In this document: piece after piece, positions 7,973 to 13,845 of the stretch
How positions within the stretch are numbered: position 1 is the stretch's first letter
Layout: each line of letters opens with the position of its first letter
Virus record (IMG/VR): IMGVR_UViG_3300032116_000875
Coordinates: 1 to 31,550 of that record
Reading direction: 5' to 3' (one strand)
DNA: 31,550 nt
From: a virus
Notes under the pieces: generated by a model
The model's input: the letters and a program-made list of their open reading frames with translations, nothing else
Database searches by the model: none
Told to the model about the DNA's origin: nothing
Position numbers and translations under genes: made by a program

Positions 7973-8112
7973 TACTTTTTCTTAGCCATTTTAGCCATAG
8001 CGGCTTTCATGCCATACTCTTTAATCATCTCTTTCTTGCCTTCTTTCTTTTCGTGTTTGGCCATGGCTGCTTTAGACTTATACTTTTCGCCTGTTTTCTT
8101 TTCTACTTTCAT
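7972..8112 (-). CDS. 46-aa lysine-rich protein
   Basis: ATG at 8112 overlaps the stop of the 49-aa gene (ATGA), and its TAA shares a base with the next ATG. The peptide MKVEKKTGEKYKSKAAMAKH continues with repeats of the form K-x-A-M-A-K and ends KMAKKK. Roughly 40% of residues are Lys, so it is probably a nucleic-acid-binding helix, similar in character to histone tails. No family name is known to me. The perfect fit between neighbours makes coding likely. Confidence 0.55.
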   Translation of the reverse strand: MKVEKKTGEKYKSKAAMAKHEKKEGKKEMIKEYGMKAAMAKMAKKK

Positions 8113-8258
8113 TTTTTCTTAGGTTTTTTAGCTGTTTTTGCAGCGTCTTTAAAATTTTGAGCTTTTGGTGCACCCTTCTCGCCGGGTTGGCGCATCTTCT
8201 CGCCTGATCCAGCTTTAATTCGCTCTCTCTTTGCGTGAATATTGCTATATAGTCCCAT
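8109..8258 (-). CDS. first gene of the left operon: 49-aa basic protein (GSGEKMRxPGxKGAP family)
   Basis: I take ATG 8258 as the start because MGLYSNIHAKRERIKAGSGE matches the form of this short protein in other aquatic phages, and because longer readings run through the divergent promoter and into the opposite gene. The motif KAGSGEKMRQPGEKGAPKAQ followed by a Lys-rich tail is recognisable; the function is unknown. It is the promoter-proximal gene of the leftward structural operon, with a leader of only about 10 nt from the predicted start of transcription. Confidence 0.65.
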   Translation of the reverse strand: MGLYSNIHAKRERIKAGSGEKMRQPGEKGAPKAQNFKDAAKTAKKPKKK

Positions 8259-8264
8259 AATGAA

Positions 8265-8282
8265 TATATTTGTACAAATATA
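8265..8282. promoter_or_regulatory. 18-bp palindromic divergent promoter/operator
   Basis: The sequence tatatttgtacaaatata is a perfect palindrome and contains a TATATTTG (-7, TAnnTTTG type) element on each strand. For the plus strand an ATTG at 8241-8244 sits 20 bp upstream, matching the Bacteroidota -33 element. The minus-strand -33 box is less clear. The divergent starts are at 8258 and 8283, so both mRNAs would have very short leaders. The symmetry suggests a dimeric repressor binding site, most simply for the winged-helix protein encoded at 8283. Confidence 0.6.
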
Positions 8283-8789
8283 ATGAAAAGAATAATCAAA
8301 CGCGATAAAGCATACGAACGACGTGAGTTGACGTATGACTTTCTTGGAGACTGGGCAATCGTAAGACGTTGGGCTCAAGTCAATTACAATCTCAGTAGAT
8401 CAGACCTAGAGATGATCCTGTTCCTACATAAAAAGAGATTGTTCACCAGGACAGATTTTGCCGACTACGCAAACTTCATGGATTGGGATCGCAACCGATT
8501 TGATAGGTTGCTAAGAGAGGAGTGGGTATACATATGGCGTAAACGCGGCTTTGGTGAAACCAATATGTATGAGGTATCATTTAAGGCCAAGAAGATGGTG
8601 ACGTCCATTTATAAGAAATTGACAGGCCTAGAGCCAATTCCGACATCATCTAGACGAAATAAGGCGTTCCGTAAGAACGCCCCATTCCATCAAAAAACAT
8701 TAGCAAAAGCGATCGTCGATTTTAACGACCGATTTAAAGAACAACAACAACGTCCTTCTCTTGGAGAATTACGTAACGAGTTTCGTTGA
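8283..8789 (+). CDS. winged-helix (MarR-like) regulator
   Basis: A 168-aa protein. Residues 41-80 (LEMILFLHKKRLFTRTDFAD, then WDRNRFDRLLREEWV) fit a helix-turn-helix. Residues 84-100 (IWRKRGFGETNMYEVSF) fit a beta wing with a Gly turn, followed by a long helix (KAKKMVTSIYKKL), as in MarR-type folds. The C-terminal part has RRNKAFRKNAPFHQKTLAKA and a disordered Gln-rich tail. It is the only rightward gene between the left operon and the chaperonins, and it is read from the palindromic promoter it could control. Its last 56 bp overlap groES tail to tail. The MarR resemblance is structural and family membership is not certain. Confidence 0.5.
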   Translation: MKRIIKRDKAYERRELTYDFLGDWAIVRRWAQVNYNLSRSDLEMILFLHKKRLFTRTDFADYANFMDWDRNRFDRLLREEWVYIWRKRGFGETNMYEVSFKAKKMVTSIYKKLTGLEPIPTSSRRNKAFRKNAPFHQKTLAKAIVDFNDRFKEQQQRPSLGELRNEFR

Positions 8790-8991
8790 TCAAAACGTCG
8801 TGGCTATTCACTTTGTCATACAAGATGATATCTCCATACTGAATGCCTGCCACCTGGATTCCAACGTCAAACACGGTAGCCTTATGGTAACGCATTTCGC
8901 TTGAGTCTTCTCCTGTAAGAAGAAGACCACTCTTTGTTTGCTTTTGCTCAGCAACCTTCTGGGCGAGTATATACTTATTTAGGACTTTCAT
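8734..8991 (-). CDS. groES: GroES-type co-chaperonin, short form
   Basis: An 85-aa GroES homologue (E. coli has 97). It keeps the order of the family: an N-terminal strand (KVLNKYILAQKV), a mobile loop (about residues 14-34) containing SGLLLTG where E. coli has GGIVLTG, then KATVFDVG, YGDIILYDK and a C-terminal strand (RYVILQEKDVVVVL). Between the VG and the YGD only seven residues remain, against about 16 in E. coli, so the roof beta-hairpin is missing, as in T4 Gp31. It would close the GroEL cage during folding of phage proteins. It starts within the 3' end of groEL (17-bp overlap) and overlaps the convergent regulator by 56 bp. Confidence 0.85.
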   Translation of the reverse strand: MKVLNKYILAQKVAEQKQTKSGLLLTGEDSSEMRYHKATVFDVGIQVAGIQYGDIILYDKVNSHDVLINETRYVILQEKDVVVVL

Positions 8992-10543
8992 CTGCTCTGA
9001 TATTTGTAATGATAGCGTTTGTACTTAAGATTGTCGTAGCGACCGACACAGCGTTCAATAGAGCATTCTTTGTAACCTTCGTTGGGTCAACAATACCAGC
9101 CTTGATCATGTCAGCATAGCACTCAGCCTTCACGTCGTAACCCTCATTAGGGATTGGCATGATTCCATCCATGATACTATATGCGTCCTTACCTGCGTTT
9201 GTGATGATCTGCCACATAGGTGATCTTAGGGCCTTAATCATAATATTTGATGCAGGAGTGATTTCATGACGTCCAAGCTCAGTTGCCTCGTTGAACAATG
9301 CTACACCACCACCAGGGAGAATACCTTCCTCTAGAGCGGCCTCAACAGCACAGACAGCATCGTCAATGCGGTCCTTCTTCTCCTTCTGCTCGATGTCACT
9401 CAAGGCACCGACATAGATCACAGCTACACCACCCGATAGGTTGGCAGCACGCTCCTTGCGGAAGTCAGTCTCTTCTTTACTTACGCTCTCAAAGATGGTC
9501 TCAGTGATGTCAGTAATACGCTCGTTAATAGCCTCCTGTGAACTAAAATACGGCATAAAGATGGTATTATCCTTACCAACGATCACTTTGGCACACCTGC
9601 CTAGGTGAGACACATCAATCAACGACAAGTCATCACCTGTGTCCTCACTGAAGTATGTGCCGTCCAATGCAATCGCTAGATCTTCTAACAAGTCTTTCTG
9701 ACGGTATCCAAAGCTTGGAGGAAGAATGTTGCATGCCTTTATTTTACCCTGCACTACGTTGATATTCAATGTGTTAAGTGCAGCAGGGCTCATTTCACCG
9801 ATGATAAGAAGTGGCTTATTGTTGGCCACAACATACTGCAACACCTTCTCAATGTTCAATAGGTTGCTGATCTCCTGATCTGTGATCAATACATATGGGT
9901 TCTCCAACACAGCCTCTTGACGCTTATAGTCAGTGATGAAGTGACGGCTATTCCAACCTCGATCAGCTTTAATACCCTTTATCACCTCAACATATGTGTT
10001 GTGGTCCTTGCTGTTCTCAACTGATACCATCTTAACCTCACCGAACGCGTCAGCGATCATGCCGCCAATCTCAGTGTCATTGTTTGCACTGATTGAAGCC
10101 ACATCGCGGAGCTTCTTGCCTGATAACTTCTTGGAGCGCTTGGTCAGATTAGCGACAATTTTCTCAGTAATCTGATTGATCTCACGAATTACCTCAGTGA
10201 CATTGTCTTCTGGAGATAAAACCTCCTCAGCAGCGTCAACAATAGCCTCAGCTAAAACCACACTTGTCGTGGTACCATCACCTGCAACGGTTGCTGTCTT
10301 CTCAGCAGCCTGTCGGACCATCATAACGGCCAAGTTCTCAACCGGATCAAAGAGATTGATCGACTTAGCGACCGTTACACCATCCTTTGTTACGGTGATA
10401 CCGCCCACATGGTGCTCTGATTCAATCAACACTGTGCGACCTCGCGCACCTAATGTGCTTTTTACTGCTCCAGCGATCGTTTTGATGCCTTTAATGAGCT
10501 TTTTGCGACCATCGTCGCCTAAATGAACATGTTTTACTACCAT
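8975..10543 (-). CDS. groEL: phage-encoded GroEL chaperonin
   Basis: A 522-aa group I chaperonin. Conserved landmarks are LGARGRTVLI (31-40), VTKDGVTVAK with Asp54, AGDGTTT with Asp89 (88-93), the hinge and apical residues IKADRGWNSRHF (191-202), and DDAVCAVEAALEEGILPGGG with Asp395. These cover the ATP/Mg-binding and hydrolytic Asp residues (E. coli D52, D87, D398), so the ATPase should be active. Apical residues Trp197 and Phe202 could contact substrate or GroES. The protein ends ADESPK without the Gly-Gly-Met tail of bacterial GroEL. The order groEL then groES is the reverse of the bacterial operon. It is preceded by its own TAnnTTTG element and bounded upstream by terminators. Confidence 0.95.
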   Translation of the reverse strand: MVVKHVHLGDDGRKKLIKGIKTIAGAVKSTLGARGRTVLIESEHHVGGITVTKDGVTVAKSINLFDPVENLAVMMVRQAAEKTATVAGDGTTTSVVLAEAIVDAAEEVLSPEDNVTEVIREINQITEKIVANLTKRSKKLSGKKLRDVASISANNDTEIGGMIADAFGEVKMVSVENSKDHNTYVEVIKGIKADRGWNSRHFITDYKRQEAVLENPYVLITDQEISNLLNIEKVLQYVVANNKPLLIIGEMSPAALNTLNINVVQGKIKACNILPPSFGYRQKDLLEDLAIALDGTYFSEDTGDDLSLIDVSHLGRCAKVIVGKDNTIFMPYFSSQEAINERITDITETIFESVSKEETDFRKERAANLSGGVAVIYVGALSDIEQKEKKDRIDDAVCAVEAALEEGILPGGGVALFNEATELGRHEITPASNIMIKALRSPMWQIITNAGKDAYSIMDGIMPIPNEGYDVKAECYADMIKAGIVDPTKVTKNALLNAVSVATTILSTNAIITNIRADESPK

Positions 10544-10561
10544 TTTATTCGATTTTTGTTA

Positions 10562-10569
10562 CAAATATA
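10562..10569 (-). promoter_or_regulatory. TAnnTTTG element upstream of groEL
   Basis: On the minus strand the sequence is TATATTTG, 19 bp before the groEL ATG. It directly follows the T-run of the upstream terminator. I do not see a good TTTG box 19-21 bp further upstream, so this is a one-box match. Its position right after two terminators argues that groEL-groES is an independent transcription unit. Confidence 0.5.
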
Positions 10570-10570
10570 C

Positions 10571-10593
10571 AAAAAACCCATCACTAGGATGGG
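10571..10593 (-). terminator. hairpin terminator upstream of groEL
   Basis: On the minus strand a 6-bp stem (CCCATC / GATGGG) with a 5-nt loop is followed by TTTTTT. It would stop transcription coming from the 397-aa gene before groEL. A weaker AAATC-TAGT-GATTT hairpin lies at 10625-10638. Confidence 0.6.
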
Positions 10594-10652
10594 CTTTATG
10601 CAGAATAACTAAAGTAGAAGTCACAAATCTAGTGATTTTTGCGACATATATC

Positions 10653-10680
10653 AAAAAACCACTCGATTTTGAGGGGTTTT
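10653..10680 (-). terminator. hairpin terminator after the 397-aa gene
   Basis: Immediately downstream of the TAA at 10683 on the minus strand: an 8-bp stem (AACCCCTC / GAGTGGTT, one mismatch) with a 6-nt loop and a T-run on the 3' side. The plus strand also reads a T-run after the stem, so it may work in both directions. Confidence 0.6.
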
Positions 10681-10682
10681 AA

Positions 10683-11876
10683 TTAGTACATGTTTGTGTT
10701 ATTCTTTGGCTTAGCCGAAATCGCGTTCAACTTAGCTTGCATTGTATTGCGATTGGCTGCGTTATTGGTTGATCCCTTAAACGCCTCGATGCGATTTGGA
10801 CCTTGCTTGTCCTCACCCTTCTTGTATCCAGGAGTGAAATGGCTTAAATTGCCAGCTTCAGCCTTGCGAGTGTAAGTCTGAGCCTTGCGAGCTTGACGAA
10901 TATCCATTGTAGCTTCCTTGATACCAACATTTTTGCCCTCATAAGAGCTCTTGCGGTAGTCACGACGATCTTGCTTAATCTCTTGCTTCTTGCTTTTAAT
11001 CTCAGAAGCAGACATATTGCTGAAATCTCTACCAGATACAGATGTACCTGCCTTAGCTTCAAACAAAGCTTGCTCACGCTTATAACCAAGTTTGCCCTTC
11101 TTCTCAGTGTCAGTAACACGAGCAGCACCTAATTTACCACTTGGGTTCTTAGCTCTAGTAAGATCGCTTCCAGCACCTGTCATAGCGGCACTAGTTTTGG
11201 TTTTAGTCTTGGTGCCTCTAGTAGCTGGAGCAAATGCATACTCCTCCTTTTCAGCAAGTGGCTTTACTTTTGTAGGACGTTCACTTACACGAGTCGGCTT
11301 TAATGTAGCCATCTTGGACATTGGCTGCTCTTTTGTTGGTTGGGGGCCAGGTTTTGGTCCTTCTTTAACTACACTATCAGATTTCTTTTTTTCGCGAATT
11401 ACATCAAGATCTGTAGTAGTTCCACGTCCTTGCATTTTATTTGATCCACTTAAAGGTCGTTCAGAAACATCATAACTTACTTTCATCCCTGCGCTTGGTT
11501 TTTCAAAACCTGCGCCTTTAAATGAAGATTCCATTTCTTGATATTTCTTACCACCTTTTTTAAGGTTCATGTTGACACCTGTATATGATCCTCCAACGTC
11601 CTGCATTTTAGTTAAAATTGGCTCTTCATATTCAGTGTCTGATAATTTATCAGTCTTTCCTTCTAGATAACTCTTAATCTCAGGATTTAAATTTGTGCGA
11701 CCTGCAAAATCCTTTTTAAGCTTACCTTGCTGATACATTGTTCTTACTTCAGGCCAGCTAGATACTTTTCCACCATCTACCTCCATTCCATAAACAGATG
11801 GATCAGATATTCTTGCACCTGTCTTAGGGTCTGTTGTTTTGGTAGTTAACCTACCTGTTCGCATTTTTACTGCCAT
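10683..11876 (-). CDS. large lysine-rich, mostly disordered protein
   Basis: A 397-aa protein with strong bias to Lys, Ser, Thr, Gly and Pro. Only residues 1-75 look folded (RLTTKTTDPKTGARISDPSV, YGMEVDGGKVSSWPEVRTMY). The middle is a Pro/Lys-rich linker (GPKPGPQPTKEQP) and the C-terminal third is charged and helical (EIKSKKQEIKQDRRDYRKSS). No catalytic motif is visible. The high positive charge and disorder resemble internal virion or DNA-condensing proteins. It is the last gene of a three-gene unit. Its ATG lies inside the end of the 43-aa ORF (10-bp overlap) and a terminator follows its stop. The function is not known. Confidence 0.6.
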   Translation of the reverse strand: MAVKMRTGRLTTKTTDPKTGARISDPSVYGMEVDGGKVSSWPEVRTMYQQGKLKKDFAGRTNLNPEIKSYLEGKTDKLSDTEYEEPILTKMQDVGGSYTGVNMNLKKGGKKYQEMESSFKGAGFEKPSAGMKVSYDVSERPLSGSNKMQGRGTTTDLDVIREKKKSDSVVKEGPKPGPQPTKEQPMSKMATLKPTRVSERPTKVKPLAEKEEYAFAPATRGTKTKTKTSAAMTGAGSDLTRAKNPSGKLGAARVTDTEKKGKLGYKREQALFEAKAGTSVSGRDFSNMSASEIKSKKQEIKQDRRDYRKSSYEGKNVGIKEATMDIRQARKAQTYTRKAEAGNLSHFTPGYKKGEDKQGPNRIEAFKGSTNNAANRNTMQAKLNAISAKPKNNTNMY

Positions 11877-11998
11877 TGTATAACGATTTTAAAAATTACT
11901 ATATTAAATACCAACTCATTTACTTCGTAGTCAACGTCTGCCTGAAAGTATTCCAAGCCGACCGCTAGGCCGAAAGTTGGGACGAGTATTATTGTCAT
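11867..11998 (-). CDS. 43-aa small protein with C-terminal hydrophobic strand
   Basis: ATG at 11998 overlaps the stop of the 62-aa gene (ATGA), and the TAA at 11867 overlaps the start of the 397-aa gene. The peptide reads MTIILVPTFGLAVGLEYFQA and ends in VFNIVIFKIVIQW. The 'strand - G-L-E-Y - acidic turn - hydrophobic strand ending Q/E-W' layout is a form I have seen in small proteins of Bacteroidota phages. It is too short to be a typical membrane anchor but hydrophobic at both ends. Tight coupling on both sides supports coding. Confidence 0.5.
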   Translation of the reverse strand: MTIILVPTFGLAVGLEYFQADVDYEVNELVFNIVIFKIVIQWQ

Positions 11999-12183
11999 TG
12001 ATTAGACATTTTTCTAGCTTCCTTCATTGCTGCTTTTGCGGCTGCATCAGCTCTATCTTTTGGAGTATTTCCTCTAGCGTCTCGAATCGCAGCAACAGCT
12101 TGAGCTGGGCTTTTAGTTGTACTGCCAGAAAGTCTATCAATATCTCTGTTCTTGAAAGCAATACTATTATAATCTGTTTTCAT
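11995..12183 (-). CDS. 62-aa basic protein sharing its N-terminal tag with the 259-aa protein
   Basis: The N-terminus MKTDYNSIAFKNRDIDRLSG repeats the DYN-x-I-x-FKN-x-x-x-DRLSG motif found at the start of the 259-aa protein at 6891-7670. The remainder is Ala/Lys/Arg/Asp-rich and probably helical (KDRADAAAKAAMKEARKMSN). It is the first gene of the leftward unit that ends with the 397-aa protein, and a TATATTTG element lies 15 bp upstream. The shared tag suggests a common partner or a sorting function; no enzymatic feature is visible. Confidence 0.65.
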   Translation of the reverse strand: MKTDYNSIAFKNRDIDRLSGSTTKSPAQAVAAIRDARGNTPKDRADAAAKAAMKEARKMSNQ

Positions 12184-12197
12184 AATCTTTTTTTTTA

Positions 12198-12205
12198 CAA
12201 ATATA
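12198..12205 (-). promoter_or_regulatory. TAnnTTTG promoter element for the 12183-10683 unit
   Basis: On the minus strand TATATTTG is followed after a T/A-rich 14-nt leader by the ATG at 12183. No clear TTTG box lies 19-21 bp upstream. It is the only such element between the control region and the 62-aa gene. Confidence 0.5.
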
Positions 12206-12231
12206 AGGATTATCAGATATATGGAGTATTT

Positions 12232-12420
12232 GGGTAATGGGGGGAATTTACGCGAGCCGGGCCGAAAGGAAAACCGATTGGTAAAAGGGGTGGGGGGTCT
12301 GCTTTTGGGACTTTTCGCCAGGATTTTTTGGCTTTTTGGTGGGCGCGGTCGTTATGCGATGAAACCAAGATGGGATGGGCTATAGGCCGCGCTGCCGTTT
12401 GTCATTACGTTTGCTAGGCA
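12232..12420. other. G-rich non-coding patch (plus strand)
   Basis: Plus-strand runs of 6 G at 12238-12244, then GGGG-T-GGGGGG and GGG near 12287-12310, then several GGC/GCG steps, make this stretch much richer in G+C than its surroundings. No ORF of convincing length is present on either strand. Multiple G-tracts could form a quadruplex when single-stranded. It separates the leftward units from the rightward arm. Confidence 0.5.
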
Positions 12421-12474
12421 TGTCTTATAATTTGCATTATGTTAAATAGAATACACTTTGAGACCAACCAAACG

Positions 12475-12525
12475 GCCGCTCAGTTGGCCGACCAACCGCT
12501 CGAAATGCCGCTCAATTTGCCGCAA
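12475..12525 (+). repeat. short CCGCTC direct repeats
   Basis: CCGCTC occurs three times within about 40 bp (near 12475, 12497 and 12508), with GCCGC again at about 12520 and 12579. ACCAACC also occurs twice in the same stretch. The copies are short and unevenly spaced. They could be protein-binding sites in the control region, but nothing else supports that. Confidence 0.3.
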
Positions 12526-12611
12526 AAAAAACGTGGTGATCAGGCACACGGTACGAGGAGGTTGCCCTTTCAAACCATTTGCCGCAATAAATATTTCAGC
12601 AGCACATTGAA

Positions 12612-12655
12612 AACACGTATATCGTAACTGCTTGATTTATAGCAAGTTACGTGTT
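12612..12655. other. hairpin with two competing pairings
   Basis: CGTAAC at 12623-12628 pairs with GTTACG at 12646-12651, extended inside by GCT/AGC with one bulged A. The outer octamer AACACGTA (12612-12619) is complementary to TACGTGTT (12648-12655), which uses part of the same right arm. No T-run follows. It sits about 75 bp upstream of the rightward promoter and could be an operator or an RNA switch in any transcript that crosses it. Confidence 0.4.
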
Positions 12656-12724
12656 AGACGAACGTGTCCTTATTTAGAATGATTATAAATTAGCATGAAA
12701 TGTGAAAATAATTGTAGAAAAGTA

Positions 12725-12754
12725 TTGCACATTTAAAAAGTTGCCGTATATTTG
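12725..12754 (+). promoter_or_regulatory. consensus Bacteroidota promoter for the rightward arm
   Basis: TTG at 12725-12727, a 19-bp spacer, then TATATTTG at 12747-12754. This matches the TTTG/TTG-N19-TAnnTTTG form used by the Bacteroidota primary sigma factor. Transcription would begin about 12758-12762 and enter roughly 560 nt of non-coding sequence before the first rightward start codon at 13320. Confidence 0.7.
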
Positions 12755-12757
12755 TAT

Positions 12758-13319
12758 CAAGCAAACGAGCTGACAATATCACTTCTTACTAGCAAGCCTC
12801 TAGGCGTTACGATGACGAATCAGTATACTAAAGGTGGCCCAAACGATAAAGCATAATCAAGCACCTAAATGTGTAAGCCTTGAGATTGCCGTTCAAAGGT
12901 AGGCCTGCTACACGGCTCTAAGCTAAGTTCATTGACATATTGTGACTATCTAACCTAAGTTAATCTAGGCGTGTAATGCGGTAATTTCCCTCGCTGAAAG
13001 AGGTTCGTTTCCGATGGTATATAAGGCAACCATCTAATCTAGTTAAGGCGCTTAGCGTGCATAGTCACAACCGATACTATTTGAGGCCATAAGCGGTGCT
13101 GAGGCCAATACGATAGCACAAATCTAGGACGAACCTAGGGCGCACAGTACATTACTCGGGTGGCTATGCGTCGCAACCACAAGGCAAATGGTCAAAGCTT
13201 GTAGGGAATAATAGAGGGCATGCAGTTTCACGTGGCATGCAAAGCATTAGGTGCAGTTAGAATGACTAATTAATGAGAGCGATACTCACTGCACCACAAA
13301 CCAATTAAAACAAAACAAC
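12758..13319 (+). ncRNA. candidate long structured RNA or leader
   Basis: About 560 nt downstream of a consensus promoter with no ORF of useful length on either strand. Possible stems: 12857-12883 (TCAAG/CTTGA), 12888-12916 (GCCGT/ACGGC enclosing GTAG/CTAC), a 10-bp perfect long-range pair 12940-12949 with 13061-13070 (TTGTGACTAT/ATAGTCACAA) enclosing hairpins at 12989-13003 and 13013-13034, then 13096-13119, 13124-13138, 13160-13180, 13218-13240. The last is 13250-13295, where GGTGCAG/CTGCACC closes a three-way junction with two small hairpins. It may be an independent RNA or a long 5' UTR; no terminator separates it from the first gene. It matches no RNA family I can name with confidence. 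Confidence 0.45.
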
Positions 13320-13430
13320 ATGGAAACTAGAGTAATTAGAATCGAAGGCCGCTATGAAATCATCGGCTTCTTCCAAGAAGGCGTGTTAGTTAAGACTCGC
13401 AAGTTATTAATCCCTTTTAGATATAGATAG
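13320..13430 (+). CDS. 36-aa first peptide of the rightward operon
   Basis: ATG at 13320 follows an A-rich leader (caattaaaacaaaacaac), the usual initiation context of Bacteroidota. The stop TAG ends one base before the next ATG at 13432. The peptide METRVIRIEGRYEIIGFFQE continues with GVLVKTRKLLIPFRYR: strand-turn-strand with a basic tail. It is too short to classify. Coding is supported by operon fit and initiation context. Confidence 0.5.
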   Translation: METRVIRIEGRYEIIGFFQEGVLVKTRKLLIPFRYR

Positions 13431-13431
13431 T

Positions 13432-13845
13432 ATGAAAGATTGTAAAGTAAACATCTGCGGCTGCAAAGGAGTTGAAGCCCTGGTATATGATTTTTGGAAT
13501 GGCCACGCGATGCCATACATCAAGTTCAAAGACATCCAATTGTTTGCTGATGAGTACACCAACGAGTTTGTTGAAATCACATTCAGCGATGGCGTTCTCA
13601 AGCTGTATGACATGCAAGAAAGTCACACCGAACTAATCTACCCAATAACAATTGAAGGCGAGGTAGTCTACGACCTAGGTCACATTGGCTACTGCTTCGA
13701 GATAGTCGAAGATGCCATCACTGAGTCTATCAGTTACATCGAAGACGACCAAGTTGTGGTCGCTGTTAGAAGCAACCTACCTTTCGAGGGCGCGGAATTC
13801 GATGGAGAAATGTTTGTATTATATAACCAATTTAAATTATCATGA
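13432..13845 (+). CDS. acidic protein, unknown
   Basis: A 137-aa acidic protein. The N-terminus has three close cysteines (CKVNICGCKG). Alternating hydrophobic and charged residues predict a beta-rich fold (MPYIKFKDIQLFADEYTNEF, VEITFSDGVLKLYDM, VVYDLGHIGYCFEIVEDAIT). No motif of a known enzyme is visible. The next gene's ATG overlaps its stop (ATGA). It belongs to the run of small early genes downstream of the candidate RNA. Small acidic early proteins often bind host proteins, but nothing here shows a target. Confidence 0.6.
   Translation: MKDCKVNICGCKGVEALVYDFWNGHAMPYIKFKDIQLFADEYTNEFVEITFSDGVLKLYDMQESHTELIYPITIEGEVVYDLGHIGYCFEIVEDAITESISYIEDDQVVVAVRSNLPFEGAEFDGEMFVLYNQFKLS

Noticed and set aside
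8109-8378. 89-aa reading of the first gene in the left operon
   Set aside because: The extra N-terminus would run through the divergent promoter and antisense to the regulator gene. The conserved start is at 8258.
11092-11475. 127-aa open frame on the plus strand across the lysine-rich gene
   Set aside because: It is an antisense shadow of the 397-aa gene, with the hydrophobic bias expected from complementing Lys/Thr codons.
12354-12420. Minus-strand micro-ORF MPSKRNDKRQRGL
   Set aside because: Only 13 codons, ended by TAG. The reading after the stop does not look like a protein, and there is no sign of TAG recoding elsewhere in the window.
12439-12627. 62-aa ORF (MLNRIHFETNQTAAQLADQP...) in the control region
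   Set aside because: The sequence is low-complexity and Gln/Pro/Arg-rich, created by the CCGCTC-type repeats. There is no matching neighbour, the promoter-like TATAATTTG has the wrong spacing, and the frame ends in the hairpin.
13002-13012. tRNA T-loop-like sequence GGTTCGTTTCC
   Set aside because: It lacks the conserved A after TTCG, and no acceptor, D or anticodon arms can be drawn around it.
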